From UBA1426 sp052034085 (lineage in GTDB: Bacteria > Bacillota > Clostridia > Peptostreptococcales > Anaerovoracaceae), in NCBI GenBank assembly GCA_052034085.1, contig JBPOJA010000005.1, forward strand, positions 35,045 through 99,044: a DNA stretch of 64,000 nucleotides, given 5' to 3'. The notes beneath the pieces are model-generated. The model was not told where the DNA came from and did no database searches. It worked only from the letters and a program-made list of their open reading frames with translations. Below, piece after piece: positions 24,507-31,908 of this stretch. How positions within the stretch are numbered: the first letter of the stretch is position 1; each line of letters opens with the position of its first letter. The translations under genes and the position numbers were made by a program.

Positions 24507-25814
24507 TTAATATTTTTCTTTAAATCTGCGTTCAAATTCCTCAGCCAACTCTGCCCTGGCATCAGGATGTGCTATATTAATCAGATTTCTGGCCCGTTCT
24601 CTCAGGGATTTTCCTTTAAGAGGAGCTATACCGTATTCTGTTATCACATAGTCAACATCGTTTCTGGAGGTTGTTACTGCCGCTCCATGATCTATGAACG
24701 CAACAATTTTCGATATTATGCTGCCGTCTCTCTTTCTGGTAATTGAAGGCATGGCTATGATAGCTTTGCCGTCTTCGGTCATAGATGCACCTCTGACGAA
24801 GTCCACCTGTCCGCCTACTCCCGAAAACTGGCGCAAACCTATGGAATCAGAAACCACCTGACCCTGAAGATCCACTTGAATAGCTGAGTTTATTGATACC
24901 ATCTTGTGCTGTTTCATTATTATGGCCGGATGGTTGGTGTAGTCCACAGTTTTCACTTCGACCGCAGGATTCTTGTGAACGAAATCATACAGTTTTCTGC
25001 TCCCCATTAGGAATGTAACTGTCATTTTTTCCTTATCGAAATTTTTATATTTCCCGGTGATAACACCTTTTTCAAAAAGGCTCATTGTCCCATCGGAAAT
25101 CATTTCAGAATGTATGCCCAGATCCTTTTTATCATCCAGGAAAAGCATGACAGCATCAGGGATACCGCCTATTCCCAATTGCAGGGTAGAGCCGTCTTCT
25201 ATCAGTGAGGCACAGTAACTCCCGATTTTTTCTTCCACCTCGGTAATTTCCCCGGGCAGAGATTCAAACAGAGGGGTATTTGCTTCCACAATATAGTCAA
25301 AATCGTCTATATGAACTTTCTCACCAAATGTCCAGGGCATGTTCTCATTTATCTGGGCCATTACCGTTCTTGCTGTTTTAATAGCCTGGTAGGTATAATC
25401 CACAGAAGTACCCAGGCTGCAGAAACCATCTTCGTCCGGAGGAGTAACCTGGGCCATGGTTACATCACATCTAACTTTTCCTTCCCTTATGAGCTTCGGT
25501 ATCTCATGAAAGAAAGCCGGCGTGTAGTCTCCTCTGCCCTCTTCAACAGCTTTCCTGACGTTCCCGCTTAAAAAAAGTGGATTGCAGGTGAAATGAGCTT
25601 CCATACCCTCCGTTGCATAACCACCGCTCCCAAGGCTTACCATGTGCTTAATTTCCACATTTTTATACTGTTTAGCATTGGCCACCATTGCTTCTACCAA
25701 TGCAGTTGGCTCACTGATGCAATGGGCCAAAACGACAGCATCACCGTCTTTTATGTGCTTAACCGCTTCTTCAGCAGTGCACAGTTTCCTCTTATAATCA
25801 TCTTTCCAGCTCAA
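24507..25814 (-). CDS. abfT: 4-Hydroxybutyrate CoA-transferase
   Basis: Moves CoA from acetyl-CoA (or butyryl-CoA) to 4-hydroxybutyrate. I start at TTG 25814, six bases after the AGGAGGT site at 25821-25827, giving 435 residues that begin with SWKDDYKRKL after the initiator. The protein is a family I CoA-transferase of the acetyl-CoA hydrolase/transferase type. It shows ADAVVLAHCISEP-like N-terminal glycine-poor loop (GDAVVLAHCISEP), LQLGIGGIPDAV, the likely glutamate loop GIHSEMISDG, and SGVGGQVDFVRGA. It lies 26 bases from 4hbD and 26 from the small Cys-rich gene, in the order abfD, small ORF, abfT, 4hbD. Confidence 0.92.
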   Translation of the reverse strand: MSWKDDYKRKLCTAEEAVKHIKDGDAVVLAHCISEPTALVEAMVANAKQYKNVEIKHMVSLGSGGYATEGMEAHFTCNPLFLSGNVRKAVEEGRGDYTPAFFHEIPKLIREGKVRCDVTMAQVTPPDEDGFCSLGTSVDYTYQAIKTARTVMAQINENMPWTFGEKVHIDDFDYIVEANTPLFESLPGEITEVEEKIGSYCASLIEDGSTLQLGIGGIPDAVMLFLDDKKDLGIHSEMISDGTMSLFEKGVITGKYKNFDKEKMTVTFLMGSRKLYDFVHKNPAVEVKTVDYTNHPAIIMKQHKMVSINSAIQVDLQGQVVSDSIGLRQFSGVGGQVDFVRGASMTEDGKAIIAMPSITRKRDGSIISKIVAFIDHGAAVTTSRNDVDYVITEYGIAPLKGKSLRERARNLINIAHPDARAELAEEFERRFKEKY

Positions 25815-25840
25815 AGTTCTACCTCCTGACAACAATTCCT

Positions 25841-26113
25841 TTACTCTTTAAATAGGCCTTCCAGTTCTTCTATTGCGCGGTCTATCTGACTTTCATCGAC
25901 AATGCCTATGATGCCTCTTTTGGTACTGTATTGCTCAACAGATGCGCAGTTGTTTGTGCAACCCGAAATTACCAGCAAAACGTCATAGTCATTTCCTTCA
26001 TGGGCATGATGAAATTCTATCCGCCCCTGAAAATGATCTTTTATCTTTCTGAAAGCCCCTCCTCTGTCATATCTGGAATTACAACCGCCGCAATACTTTA
26101 CACCACATACCAT
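25841..26113 (-). CDS. Small Cys-rich CGGC-motif protein of the 4-hydroxybutyrate operon
   Basis: A 90-residue protein of unknown function, encoded between abfD and abfT. Five Cys stand out: C3, C8 and C11 in MVCGVKYCGGCNSRYDR, and C52 and C56 in LVISGCTNNCASVEQ. The CGGCN..YDR motif is like that of CGGC-domain proteins, thought to bind metal. The spacing suggests a metal or FeS site, or redox thiols. The ATG at 26113 is used here; TTG 26116 lies at a better distance (8 bases) from GGAG, so the start may be one codon earlier. Its position suggests a helper for AbfD (cluster handling or reactivation), which is inference. A hairpin separates it from abfD. Confidence 0.75.
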   Translation of the reverse strand: MVCGVKYCGGCNSRYDRGGAFRKIKDHFQGRIEFHHAHEGNDYDVLLVISGCTNNCASVEQYSTKRGIIGIVDESQIDRAIEELEGLFKE

Positions 26114-26136
26114 CAAATTTCTATCTCCGATTATTT

Positions 26137-26167
26137 AAAGGACGGCTCCAAAGGAACCGTCCTTTTT
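26137..26167. terminator. Intercistronic hairpin between abfD and the small ORF
   Basis: Arms 26137-26145 and 26157-26165 pair perfectly over 9 bp, with one mismatch and 3 further pairs inside. On the minus strand, the direction of the operon, only a short TTTAAAT follows the stem. It would be a leaky terminator or an mRNA-stabilising end for abfD rather than a full stop. Confidence 0.5.
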
Positions 26168-26182
26168 GCAGTAGAAATTATA

Positions 26183-27658
26183 TTACTCTTTAATACCTGC
26201 AATAACTTTCGCCAGTTCCTTCTTGGCTTCTATGTTGCCCTGCCTTGCTATCATGATTCTTTGTGCCTGGGGTGAGCCCGCTCCATGCAGGGATTCTGTT
26301 CTGTAGCCTACGGCTGCAGTTCCCAGAGCCATATTTTCGATGAAACGAAGTATCCTCATACGGTTTTCTGTGGGCACATCGGGGACACCTGCAAAATATT
26401 TGTTGCAGATTTCGCCTATGGTTTCACCATTTTTACCTACTTTAAGGTCGGACTTGAAGTCTTTTTCAGAAGGCATGGTAACCATGAGCCCTCCTGCAAT
26501 ATCTTCTGCCAGCCTTACGATTTCATAGGGGAATCTGGTGACGTTTTGCTTACATACATTGGCTAACAGCATGTCTATCTGATAGTTGCCGGCCTCTGTA
26601 GGATAGCCTTCTGCCGAGCAGGCTATGCCGCAGCAGTAGAGAGTTTCATTCAGGTGAGTCATTTCGATGAGCTTGTCCTTGATGTGGGATGCCTTGGCCG
26701 CTCCGTTGTAGTCGGCTGCCAGGGCTGCCGCCCCGATGAGTACATCGCCCACGCCGACCTTGCATCCGCCGTAGCTCTGCCTGTGATAACCTGCAAATCT
26801 CTCAACCAGCATGTTGGCGAATTCGTATTCTTCACACATGAAGACTCTATCCCAGGGCACGAACACGTCATCGAAAACAACCAGGGCTTCCTGGCCGCCA
26901 AACTTGGCATTACCCAGGTCCACATCTGCACCCTCCTCAAGTTTTCTGGTATCGCAGGACTGCCTGCCGTAAATCATATAAAGACCTTCCACATCAGAAG
27001 GAACTGCAAAAGATACGGCGTAAGCCTTATCCTCTTCCCTCATGGAAATGGTGGGCATCACCAGATGTTCGTGGGAGTTGATGGAACCGGTCTGGTGGGC
27101 TTTTGCTCCCCTTACTACTATGCCGTCTTCTCTTTTTTCCACTATTCTCAGATATAGGTCGGGATCTGCCTGCTGGCTTGGAGATTTGCCTCTGTCGCCT
27201 TTAGGGTCGGTCATGGCACCGTCAACTGTCCAGTCATTGTCCTGAACCAGTTTCAGATAGGCCTTAAATCTTTCGTGATAATTGGTGCCATATTTTTTAT
27301 CAATTTCGAAAGTCGTTGAATACTCCGCGTTAAACGCATCCATTCCTACACATCTTTGGAAGCATGATGCGGTTCTCTGGCCCAAAAGCCTCTGCATCTT
27401 GACTTTCTTGCGCAGGTCATCGGTATCTAAATGCAGATGGTTGAAACGGTTTGTGATTTCCCCTGTCAGCCCTGATCTGGCTGTCATTAAATCTGCACAC
27501 TCCGGATCGTGAGCAAGGTCATATGTCATTTTAACTGAATTAATTGAAGGCCTGATGATGGGATGATCCACCCAGTTGTCAACCTTTTCTCCAAACATAT
27601 AAACCCTGGTTTTTAGTTTCCTTAAGCTTTCGATATACTGCTCTCCTGTCATCAACAT
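26183..27658 (-). CDS. abfD: 4-Hydroxybutyryl-CoA dehydratase / vinylacetyl-CoA isomerase
   Basis: Flavin- and [4Fe-4S]-dependent radical enzyme that dehydrates 4-hydroxybutyryl-CoA to crotonyl-CoA. The 491 residues align in numbering with the Clostridium aminobutyricum enzyme. The cluster ligands C99 and C103 are in ASCFQRCVG, and H292 and C299 in GYHRQSYGGCK. T190, E257 (GGQE), Y296 and K300 fall on positions described as catalytic or flavin-contacting. AGGAGAG precedes the ATG at 27658. It is the first gene of the operon with the small Cys-rich ORF, abfT and 4hbD. The product crotonyl-CoA would feed Bcd-EtfBA encoded at 42366-45609. Confidence 0.97.
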   Translation of the reverse strand: MLMTGEQYIESLRKLKTRVYMFGEKVDNWVDHPIIRPSINSVKMTYDLAHDPECADLMTARSGLTGEITNRFNHLHLDTDDLRKKVKMQRLLGQRTASCFQRCVGMDAFNAEYSTTFEIDKKYGTNYHERFKAYLKLVQDNDWTVDGAMTDPKGDRGKSPSQQADPDLYLRIVEKREDGIVVRGAKAHQTGSINSHEHLVMPTISMREEDKAYAVSFAVPSDVEGLYMIYGRQSCDTRKLEEGADVDLGNAKFGGQEALVVFDDVFVPWDRVFMCEEYEFANMLVERFAGYHRQSYGGCKVGVGDVLIGAAALAADYNGAAKASHIKDKLIEMTHLNETLYCCGIACSAEGYPTEAGNYQIDMLLANVCKQNVTRFPYEIVRLAEDIAGGLMVTMPSEKDFKSDLKVGKNGETIGEICNKYFAGVPDVPTENRMRILRFIENMALGTAAVGYRTESLHGAGSPQAQRIMIARQGNIEAKKELAKVIAGIKE

Positions 27659-27737
27659 AGATAATCTCTCCTTTTCCTTTTTTAATGTATATTAGGGTTA
27701 TTTAAAACGTATTTAGCTTGAACCGCGCACATAAATA

Positions 27738-28016
27738 TCAGATTTCCTTGTTTAAAATTTTTTTGGCCATATCAATCAAATCATCGCTTACTGAAGTGTC
27801 CAAGACTACATCTTCCAATTCAGGGATGGCCTCCATCAAAATATTTTTTATCACATCTTCCAATGTATATTGGGCTGACGGGCATGAACCACAGGCACCT
27901 GTCATTTTGATCTTTGCCACACTATTTTCAAGTTCGGTCAGAACTGCTCCCCCAAAATGGCTCGCCAACAAAGGATTAACTTTTTCCTCAATAACCTGTT
28001 GTATCTTTTTTTCCAA
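27738..28016 (-). CDS. NifU-like C-terminal-domain FeS scaffold protein
   Basis: A 92-residue protein made only of the NifU C-terminal (Nfu) domain, which holds or passes [4Fe-4S] clusters. The ligand motif is GACGSCPSAQYTLEDVIK with a CxxC pair near residue 43. The start is TTG 28016 with a weak GAGAGAAAG site. The gene lies upstream of abfD in the same direction with an 80-base gap. It may deliver clusters to AbfD or to the nearby FeS-rich NuoEFG-like complex, but that is only suggested by position. Confidence 0.88.
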   Translation of the reverse strand: MEKKIQQVIEEKVNPLLASHFGGAVLTELENSVAKIKMTGACGSCPSAQYTLEDVIKNILMEAIPELEDVVLDTSVSDDLIDMAKKILNKEI

Positions 28017-28076
28017 ACTTTCTCTCGCTTTAATTCTTGTGTTTTACCTTAAATTAGTATATTCTGTACCCAAGGT

Positions 28077-28085
28077 ATTATAACA
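28077..28085 (-). promoter_or_regulatory. Extended -10 promoter of the NifU-like gene
   Basis: The minus strand reads TGTTATAAT, a TGn-extended perfect -10 box about 60 bases before the TTG start. No clear -35 is visible. It is back-to-back with the TPP riboswitch leader. Confidence 0.5.
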
Positions 28086-28110
28086 CAAAAAAATAAAAAG
28101 AACACAATAT

Positions 28111-28200
28111 TTTGCTAGGGGAGCATATGCTGAGAGCGGGTTGTCTGACACCCGCACCCTCAATACCTGAACCGGATAATGCCGGCGTAGGGAAGCACGT
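28111..28200 (+). ncRNA. TPP (thiamine pyrophosphate) riboswitch
   Basis: The THI-element signatures occur in order: AGGGGAGC (28117-28124), the pyrimidine-binding TGCTGAGAG (28128-28136), ATACCTGAACCGGATAATGC (28163-28182) and GCGTAGGGAAGCA (28185-28197). Stems are visible: P1 TGCT 28113-28116 with AGCA 28194-28197, P2 AGGG with CCCT 28157-28160, P3 GCGGGT 28136-28141 with ACCCGC 28150-28155, and P5 CCGG with CCGG. It precedes thiT, so TPP should turn thiamine uptake off. Confidence 0.96.
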
Positions 28201-28206
28201 ACCACA

Positions 28207-28238
28207 CTCCCCTCCTATCGAAATCGAAGGAGGTTTTT
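28207..28238 (+). promoter_or_regulatory. Expression platform: hairpin sequestering the thiT ribosome site
   Basis: CCTCCT (28211-28216) pairs perfectly with AGGAGG (28228-28233), with extra pairs inside. TTTTT follows at 28234-28238. AGGAGG is the ribosome site of thiT (8 bases before ATG 28242), so the stem can block translation and, with the T-run, possibly end transcription. CTCCCC at 28207-28212 is complementary to GGGGAG (28118-28123) of the aptamer P2 strand, a likely competing pairing when TPP is absent. Confidence 0.7.
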
Positions 28239-28241
28239 CTT

Positions 28242-28883
28242 ATGGAATTAATGGATTTGCAGGCCTTTTTTGAATCCACGAGAGGACAGGCTCTCACTAT
28301 TTTCGCCATTGCTATTCTGTTTCTAGTGATTCTGGTTTCAGGGAAGGACAAAAAAACTGATACAAAAGGCCTTGCCCTGGCAGCTGTATTTGTAGCTTTG
28401 TATCTGACCCTCAATCAGATAATAATTTTCAGAATGCCCCAGGGAGGCTCTGTTACTGCTTTCAGCATGTTAGCTATCACTTTGGCAGGATATATTCTTG
28501 GTCTCAGGAGAGCCGTAATGGCCGGGATGTGCGCCGGACTGATAAGCCTGATTTTCAACCCTTATGTCATACACCCTCTTCAGCTGCTTTTGGATTACCC
28601 CCTTGCTGTTGGGGCCCTTGGCTTCGCCGGGCTGTTTACAGAAGGTAAAAAAGGACTGATAGGAGGCTTTTTCTTCGGCGCCTTCTGCCGCTTTGTATGT
28701 ACTTTCCTGTCGGGCATGATTTTCTTCGGTCAATATGCGCCGGAAGGTTTCAATCCTTTCACCTGGTCATTATATTACAACATCATGTACATAGGTGTTG
28801 AATCACTTCTGACCGGGGCAGTTCTGCTGCTGCCGCCGGTAAATCAGGTTTTTATGCGGCTTCAGGGGGAAGCACGTAACTGA
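28242..28883 (+). CDS. thiT: Energy-coupled thiamine transporter, S component ThiT
   Basis: Membrane thiamine-binding subunit of an ECF importer; the shared A, A' and T subunits are not in the window. The 213 residues hold about six hydrophobic helices. Family motifs are PQGGSVTAFSMLAI, NPYVIHPLQLLLDYPLA with LGFAGLF, and a late YAPEGFNPFTWSLYYN segment. The family's thiamine-binding residues lie in these segments. An unusual N-terminal helix (LTIFAIAILFLVILVSG, residues ~18-34) precedes a short charged linker. The gene is alone behind a TPP riboswitch, which confirms the vitamin substrate. Confidence 0.95.
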   Translation: MELMDLQAFFESTRGQALTIFAIAILFLVILVSGKDKKTDTKGLALAAVFVALYLTLNQIIIFRMPQGGSVTAFSMLAITLAGYILGLRRAVMAGMCAGLISLIFNPYVIHPLQLLLDYPLAVGALGFAGLFTEGKKGLIGGFFFGAFCRFVCTFLSGMIFFGQYAPEGFNPFTWSLYYNIMYIGVESLLTGAVLLLPPVNQVFMRLQGEARN

Positions 28884-28911
28884 GACGAAGTCAGTTTAAC
28901 TGTAAAATAAG

Positions 28912-28941
28912 AAATACGGCGGGAATGTACCTGCCGTATTT
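28912..28941. terminator. Bidirectional terminator between thiT and the NuoG-like gene
   Basis: Twelve paired bases (28912-28923 with 28930-28941, one G-U) close a 6-base loop between two convergent genes. T-rich tracts flank it on both strands. Confidence 0.75.
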
Positions 28942-28971
28942 AATACCATCATCTTTATCGGATTCTAAACC

Positions 28972-31896
28972 CTAAAAGCCCGGGATTTCTTTTTTCATAT
29001 CTTCATAAATATCCTCGGCTGACTGATATTTCACTCCCTGGCCAAGTTTCTCCAGCAGCAGGCCCATGATTTTGCTGGAAGCAAGGGCAACACCGGGGCC
29101 CTGGACGGCTTTAGTCAGCTTCTCTACCCGGCCCTCCATATTGGTAAAGGTTCCACCCGCTTCGGCAAATGTATCTGTAGGCAGAACAACATCGGCCATA
29201 GCGGCGGTTTCATGGAGTACTGTATCTACGACCACAAGAAAATCCAGCTTTTCAAGCTCCTCCCTGATACCTTCAACATACTTGTCGGGCCTTAAAGGAT
29301 TTTCGCTCATCAGCAGGAGACTTCCTGCATTTCCGGTCCTGAGCATTTTCAGAAGCCTGTCATCCTTCACGGGAACGGCCTTCATATGATCTGCCTTCTT
29401 TGCTCCTGAAGCCTTTACAATTGCGGCAAAACCTTTTCCCTGGTCCGTATCGCTATCCGGCATAAGAAAGACATTTTCCCACCGGGGGGTTTTGCCTGAC
29501 ACCGCTTCAACCAGCTTATTCATCATAAAGCGGGATTCGTTTGTCGTATTCAACCCGGCAAAGGCTGCAAATTCACTTCCTGCTTCTTTCAATTTGCCGG
29601 CCACCAGTTCCAAAGCTTCGGCCCAGGTTGATTCCACCAGTTCTCCATTCTTTCGAATCAGGGGAAAGCTCAACCTGTTCTCAGCATACATATCCCTATA
29701 GCCATATTTGCCTCTCACACACAGGAGGCCTTTGTTGGATTCACCGAAAGCCGGCTCTACACCTACAACACTGAGACCGTTGATTTTCAAATCCATCTGA
29801 CAGCCCAGGCCACATTCCACACAGGTGGTTCTTTGCAGGTGAACCTGAAGAGGAATAGGTTTGGTATGTTCTATCTTGGGCAGAAGAGCTCCCACCGGGC
29901 AGAGGCTTACGCAATTTCCGCAGTTTATGCATCCCGACTCCTCCAAAGGATTCCCCAGTGAAGGCTGGACCGTGGTTTCGAAGCCTCTCTTCACGAAGCC
30001 CAGAGCCGTAATTCCCATGACCTCATGACAGACACGCACGCAAAGACCACACAGTATGCATTTATCGGGATCCCTGATGATATATGGGTGATTATCGTCA
30101 AAGTCCAAATGGTTAATAGCTCCCGAAAGTCTTGCCGGCTTCACATCGTACTGATTTGAGTATTCGTAAAGCTTGCATTCATAGTATTTGCCGCAGCCGC
30201 ATTCAAGACATCTGTTTCCTTCATATTCGGCATCTTTTGGCGAATAGCCATCTACAATTTCTTTGAAATTATCCCTCCTGTCTTCAGGGGTGAGCATACC
30301 CATTACAGGACGGCACATTCTTTCCCTGTCTTCAAAGGTTTTTTCGTCGATATCATGGCGTTCCACAACATAGGGCTTTTTGTATTTAATTTTTTGGCCT
30401 GAAAGATAGGCATGAACCACCTCAGTAGCCTTTACCGCATCGGCAATGGCCTCAACTGCTATGGATATCTTATCGTTGCCACAGTCGCCGCCTGCAAAAA
30501 CACCCTCCATACTGGTCATAAAAGTATCGGGATCATAGGAAAAGCCTTTTTTCCTGGTCATGTCAAATCCGTCAAAACCTTTGAATTCCACGGCCTGCCC
30601 TATGGCCAATATTACATTGTCCACATCCAGGATTTCTGTTTTCCCTTCTACCGGCACAGGTGCCCGCCTTCCGCTTTCATCGGGCTCGCCCAGCTCCATA
30701 ATCTGAAGTTTAATCTGCTTCACATGGCCCTTTTCATCTTTAATGATTTCCAGAGGATTAGTCAGGTTTCTGAAGATTACGCCCTCCTCTTCGGCCTCTT
30801 CAATTTCTATCAAGTCCGCAGGCATTTCATCCTTGGTACGCCTGTAAATGTTGTAAACAGTTTTGCCCAGCCTGATGGCTGTACGGCAGGCATCCATGGC
30901 AGTGTTGCCACCTCCCACCACGGCCACCCTGTCACCCAGCTCAACCTCTTCGCCCTTAATTACTTTACGCAGAAAATCTATTCCGCCATAAACTCCTTCG
31001 GCATCTTCCCCGGGACAGCCTGTTCCCGTTGAAACCCAGGCACCTATCCCAAGAGCTACCGCATCATAGTCTTTTCTGATCTGGTCGAAAGAAATATCTT
31101 TTCCCACATGGACATTTGCCCTGAGATCGATGCCCATCCGGCGAAGCTGGTCAACTTCAAAGTCCACCACTTCCTTGGGCAGCCTGTACTGGGGGATACC
31201 ATAGCGGAGCATGCCGCCAAAATGGGGCATAGATTCAAAAACAGTGATGGCGTGTCCCTTCTGGCGAAGATAATAGGCCAGGGAAAGTCCGAACATGCCG
31301 CCTCCGATTACGGCAACTTTTTTCCCTGTTTCCGGAGCCACGGGTGGTATATATGGGTTATCTCTTTCCATGTCACCGGCGAAACGCTTGAGCCAGGCTA
31401 TGGAAACCGGCTCATCAACCAACTGCCTTCTGCATGCATCTTCGCATGGATGGGGACAGACCCGGCCGATACTGGCTGGAAAAGGTATGTTTCTTTTTAT
31501 GAGTTTTGCAGACTCAGCATATTCACCTTTGGCAATAAGGCCCACATAACCCTGGCAATCTGTCCCGGCAGGGCAGTTGAGGACACAAGGCGGTCTGCAG
31601 TCGCCCACATGGTTTGAAAGGAGAAGCTCCAGATTGGTTTTTCTGGATTCAATTACCCTGTCCGTCCTTGTCAGAACTTCCATATCGGGAGCAATCATCG
31701 TGGCGCATGCTTTAACCATTTTGGGACTTCCCACAATCTCAACCACACAGATTCCGCAGGCACCGTAAATATCAACCCTGTCATCATAGCATAGGGTGGG
31801 AATATCTATATCATTTCTTTTTGCCACATCCAGTATTGTGTCTCCGGATGAGCCGTAGCATTCTTTCCCGTCGATAATGATTCTTATAATATCCAT
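28972..31896 (-). CDS. NuoG-like/GltD fusion: FeS flavoprotein with truncated molybdopterin domain
   Basis: A 974-residue soluble oxidoreductase. In order: N-terminal [2Fe-2S] domain (C36, C47, C50, C64), His/Cys cluster region (H96, C100), GltD-type N-terminal cluster motif (CPAGTDCQGYVGL, CPHPCEDACRR, residues 108-156), two Rossmann sites for FAD and NAD(P) (GGGMFG ~198, GGGNTA ~328), a CLECGCG region ~563, two [4Fe-4S] sites (C613-C623, C656-C666), and a Cys-ligated cluster of the molybdopterin family (CVECGLGC ~692, C726). The final ~285 residues keep only the start and end of an FdhA-like fold; the catalytic Cys/Sec region is missing, so formate oxidation is unlikely. It is the last gene after NuoE- and NuoF-like subunits. 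Confidence 0.88.
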   Translation of the reverse strand: MDIIRIIIDGKECYGSSGDTILDVAKRNDIDIPTLCYDDRVDIYGACGICVVEIVGSPKMVKACATMIAPDMEVLTRTDRVIESRKTNLELLLSNHVGDCRPPCVLNCPAGTDCQGYVGLIAKGEYAESAKLIKRNIPFPASIGRVCPHPCEDACRRQLVDEPVSIAWLKRFAGDMERDNPYIPPVAPETGKKVAVIGGGMFGLSLAYYLRQKGHAITVFESMPHFGGMLRYGIPQYRLPKEVVDFEVDQLRRMGIDLRANVHVGKDISFDQIRKDYDAVALGIGAWVSTGTGCPGEDAEGVYGGIDFLRKVIKGEEVELGDRVAVVGGGNTAMDACRTAIRLGKTVYNIYRRTKDEMPADLIEIEEAEEEGVIFRNLTNPLEIIKDEKGHVKQIKLQIMELGEPDESGRRAPVPVEGKTEILDVDNVILAIGQAVEFKGFDGFDMTRKKGFSYDPDTFMTSMEGVFAGGDCGNDKISIAVEAIADAVKATEVVHAYLSGQKIKYKKPYVVERHDIDEKTFEDRERMCRPVMGMLTPEDRRDNFKEIVDGYSPKDAEYEGNRCLECGCGKYYECKLYEYSNQYDVKPARLSGAINHLDFDDNHPYIIRDPDKCILCGLCVRVCHEVMGITALGFVKRGFETTVQPSLGNPLEESGCINCGNCVSLCPVGALLPKIEHTKPIPLQVHLQRTTCVECGLGCQMDLKINGLSVVGVEPAFGESNKGLLCVRGKYGYRDMYAENRLSFPLIRKNGELVESTWAEALELVAGKLKEAGSEFAAFAGLNTTNESRFMMNKLVEAVSGKTPRWENVFLMPDSDTDQGKGFAAIVKASGAKKADHMKAVPVKDDRLLKMLRTGNAGSLLLMSENPLRPDKYVEGIREELEKLDFLVVVDTVLHETAAMADVVLPTDTFAEAGGTFTNMEGRVEKLTKAVQGPGVALASSKIMGLLLEKLGQGVKYQSAEDIYEDMKKEIPGF

Positions 31897-31908
31897 TTCA
31901 TCCCCTCC

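Noticed and set aside
27659..27737. Dedicated promoter for abfD
   Set aside because: AT-rich with TAATAT- and TATACA-like boxes, but no -35/-10 pair with sensible spacing that I would defend.
30412..31032. Plus-strand open frame of 206 codons
   Set aside because: Antisense to the flavin part of the NuoG/GltD fusion, whose motifs are intact.
28972..31896. Formate dehydrogenase catalytic subunit
   Set aside because: Only the first and last parts of the molybdopterin fold remain (~285 residues); the middle with the catalytic Cys/Sec and most cofactor contacts is absent, and no in-frame TGA with selenocysteine context is needed to explain the frame.
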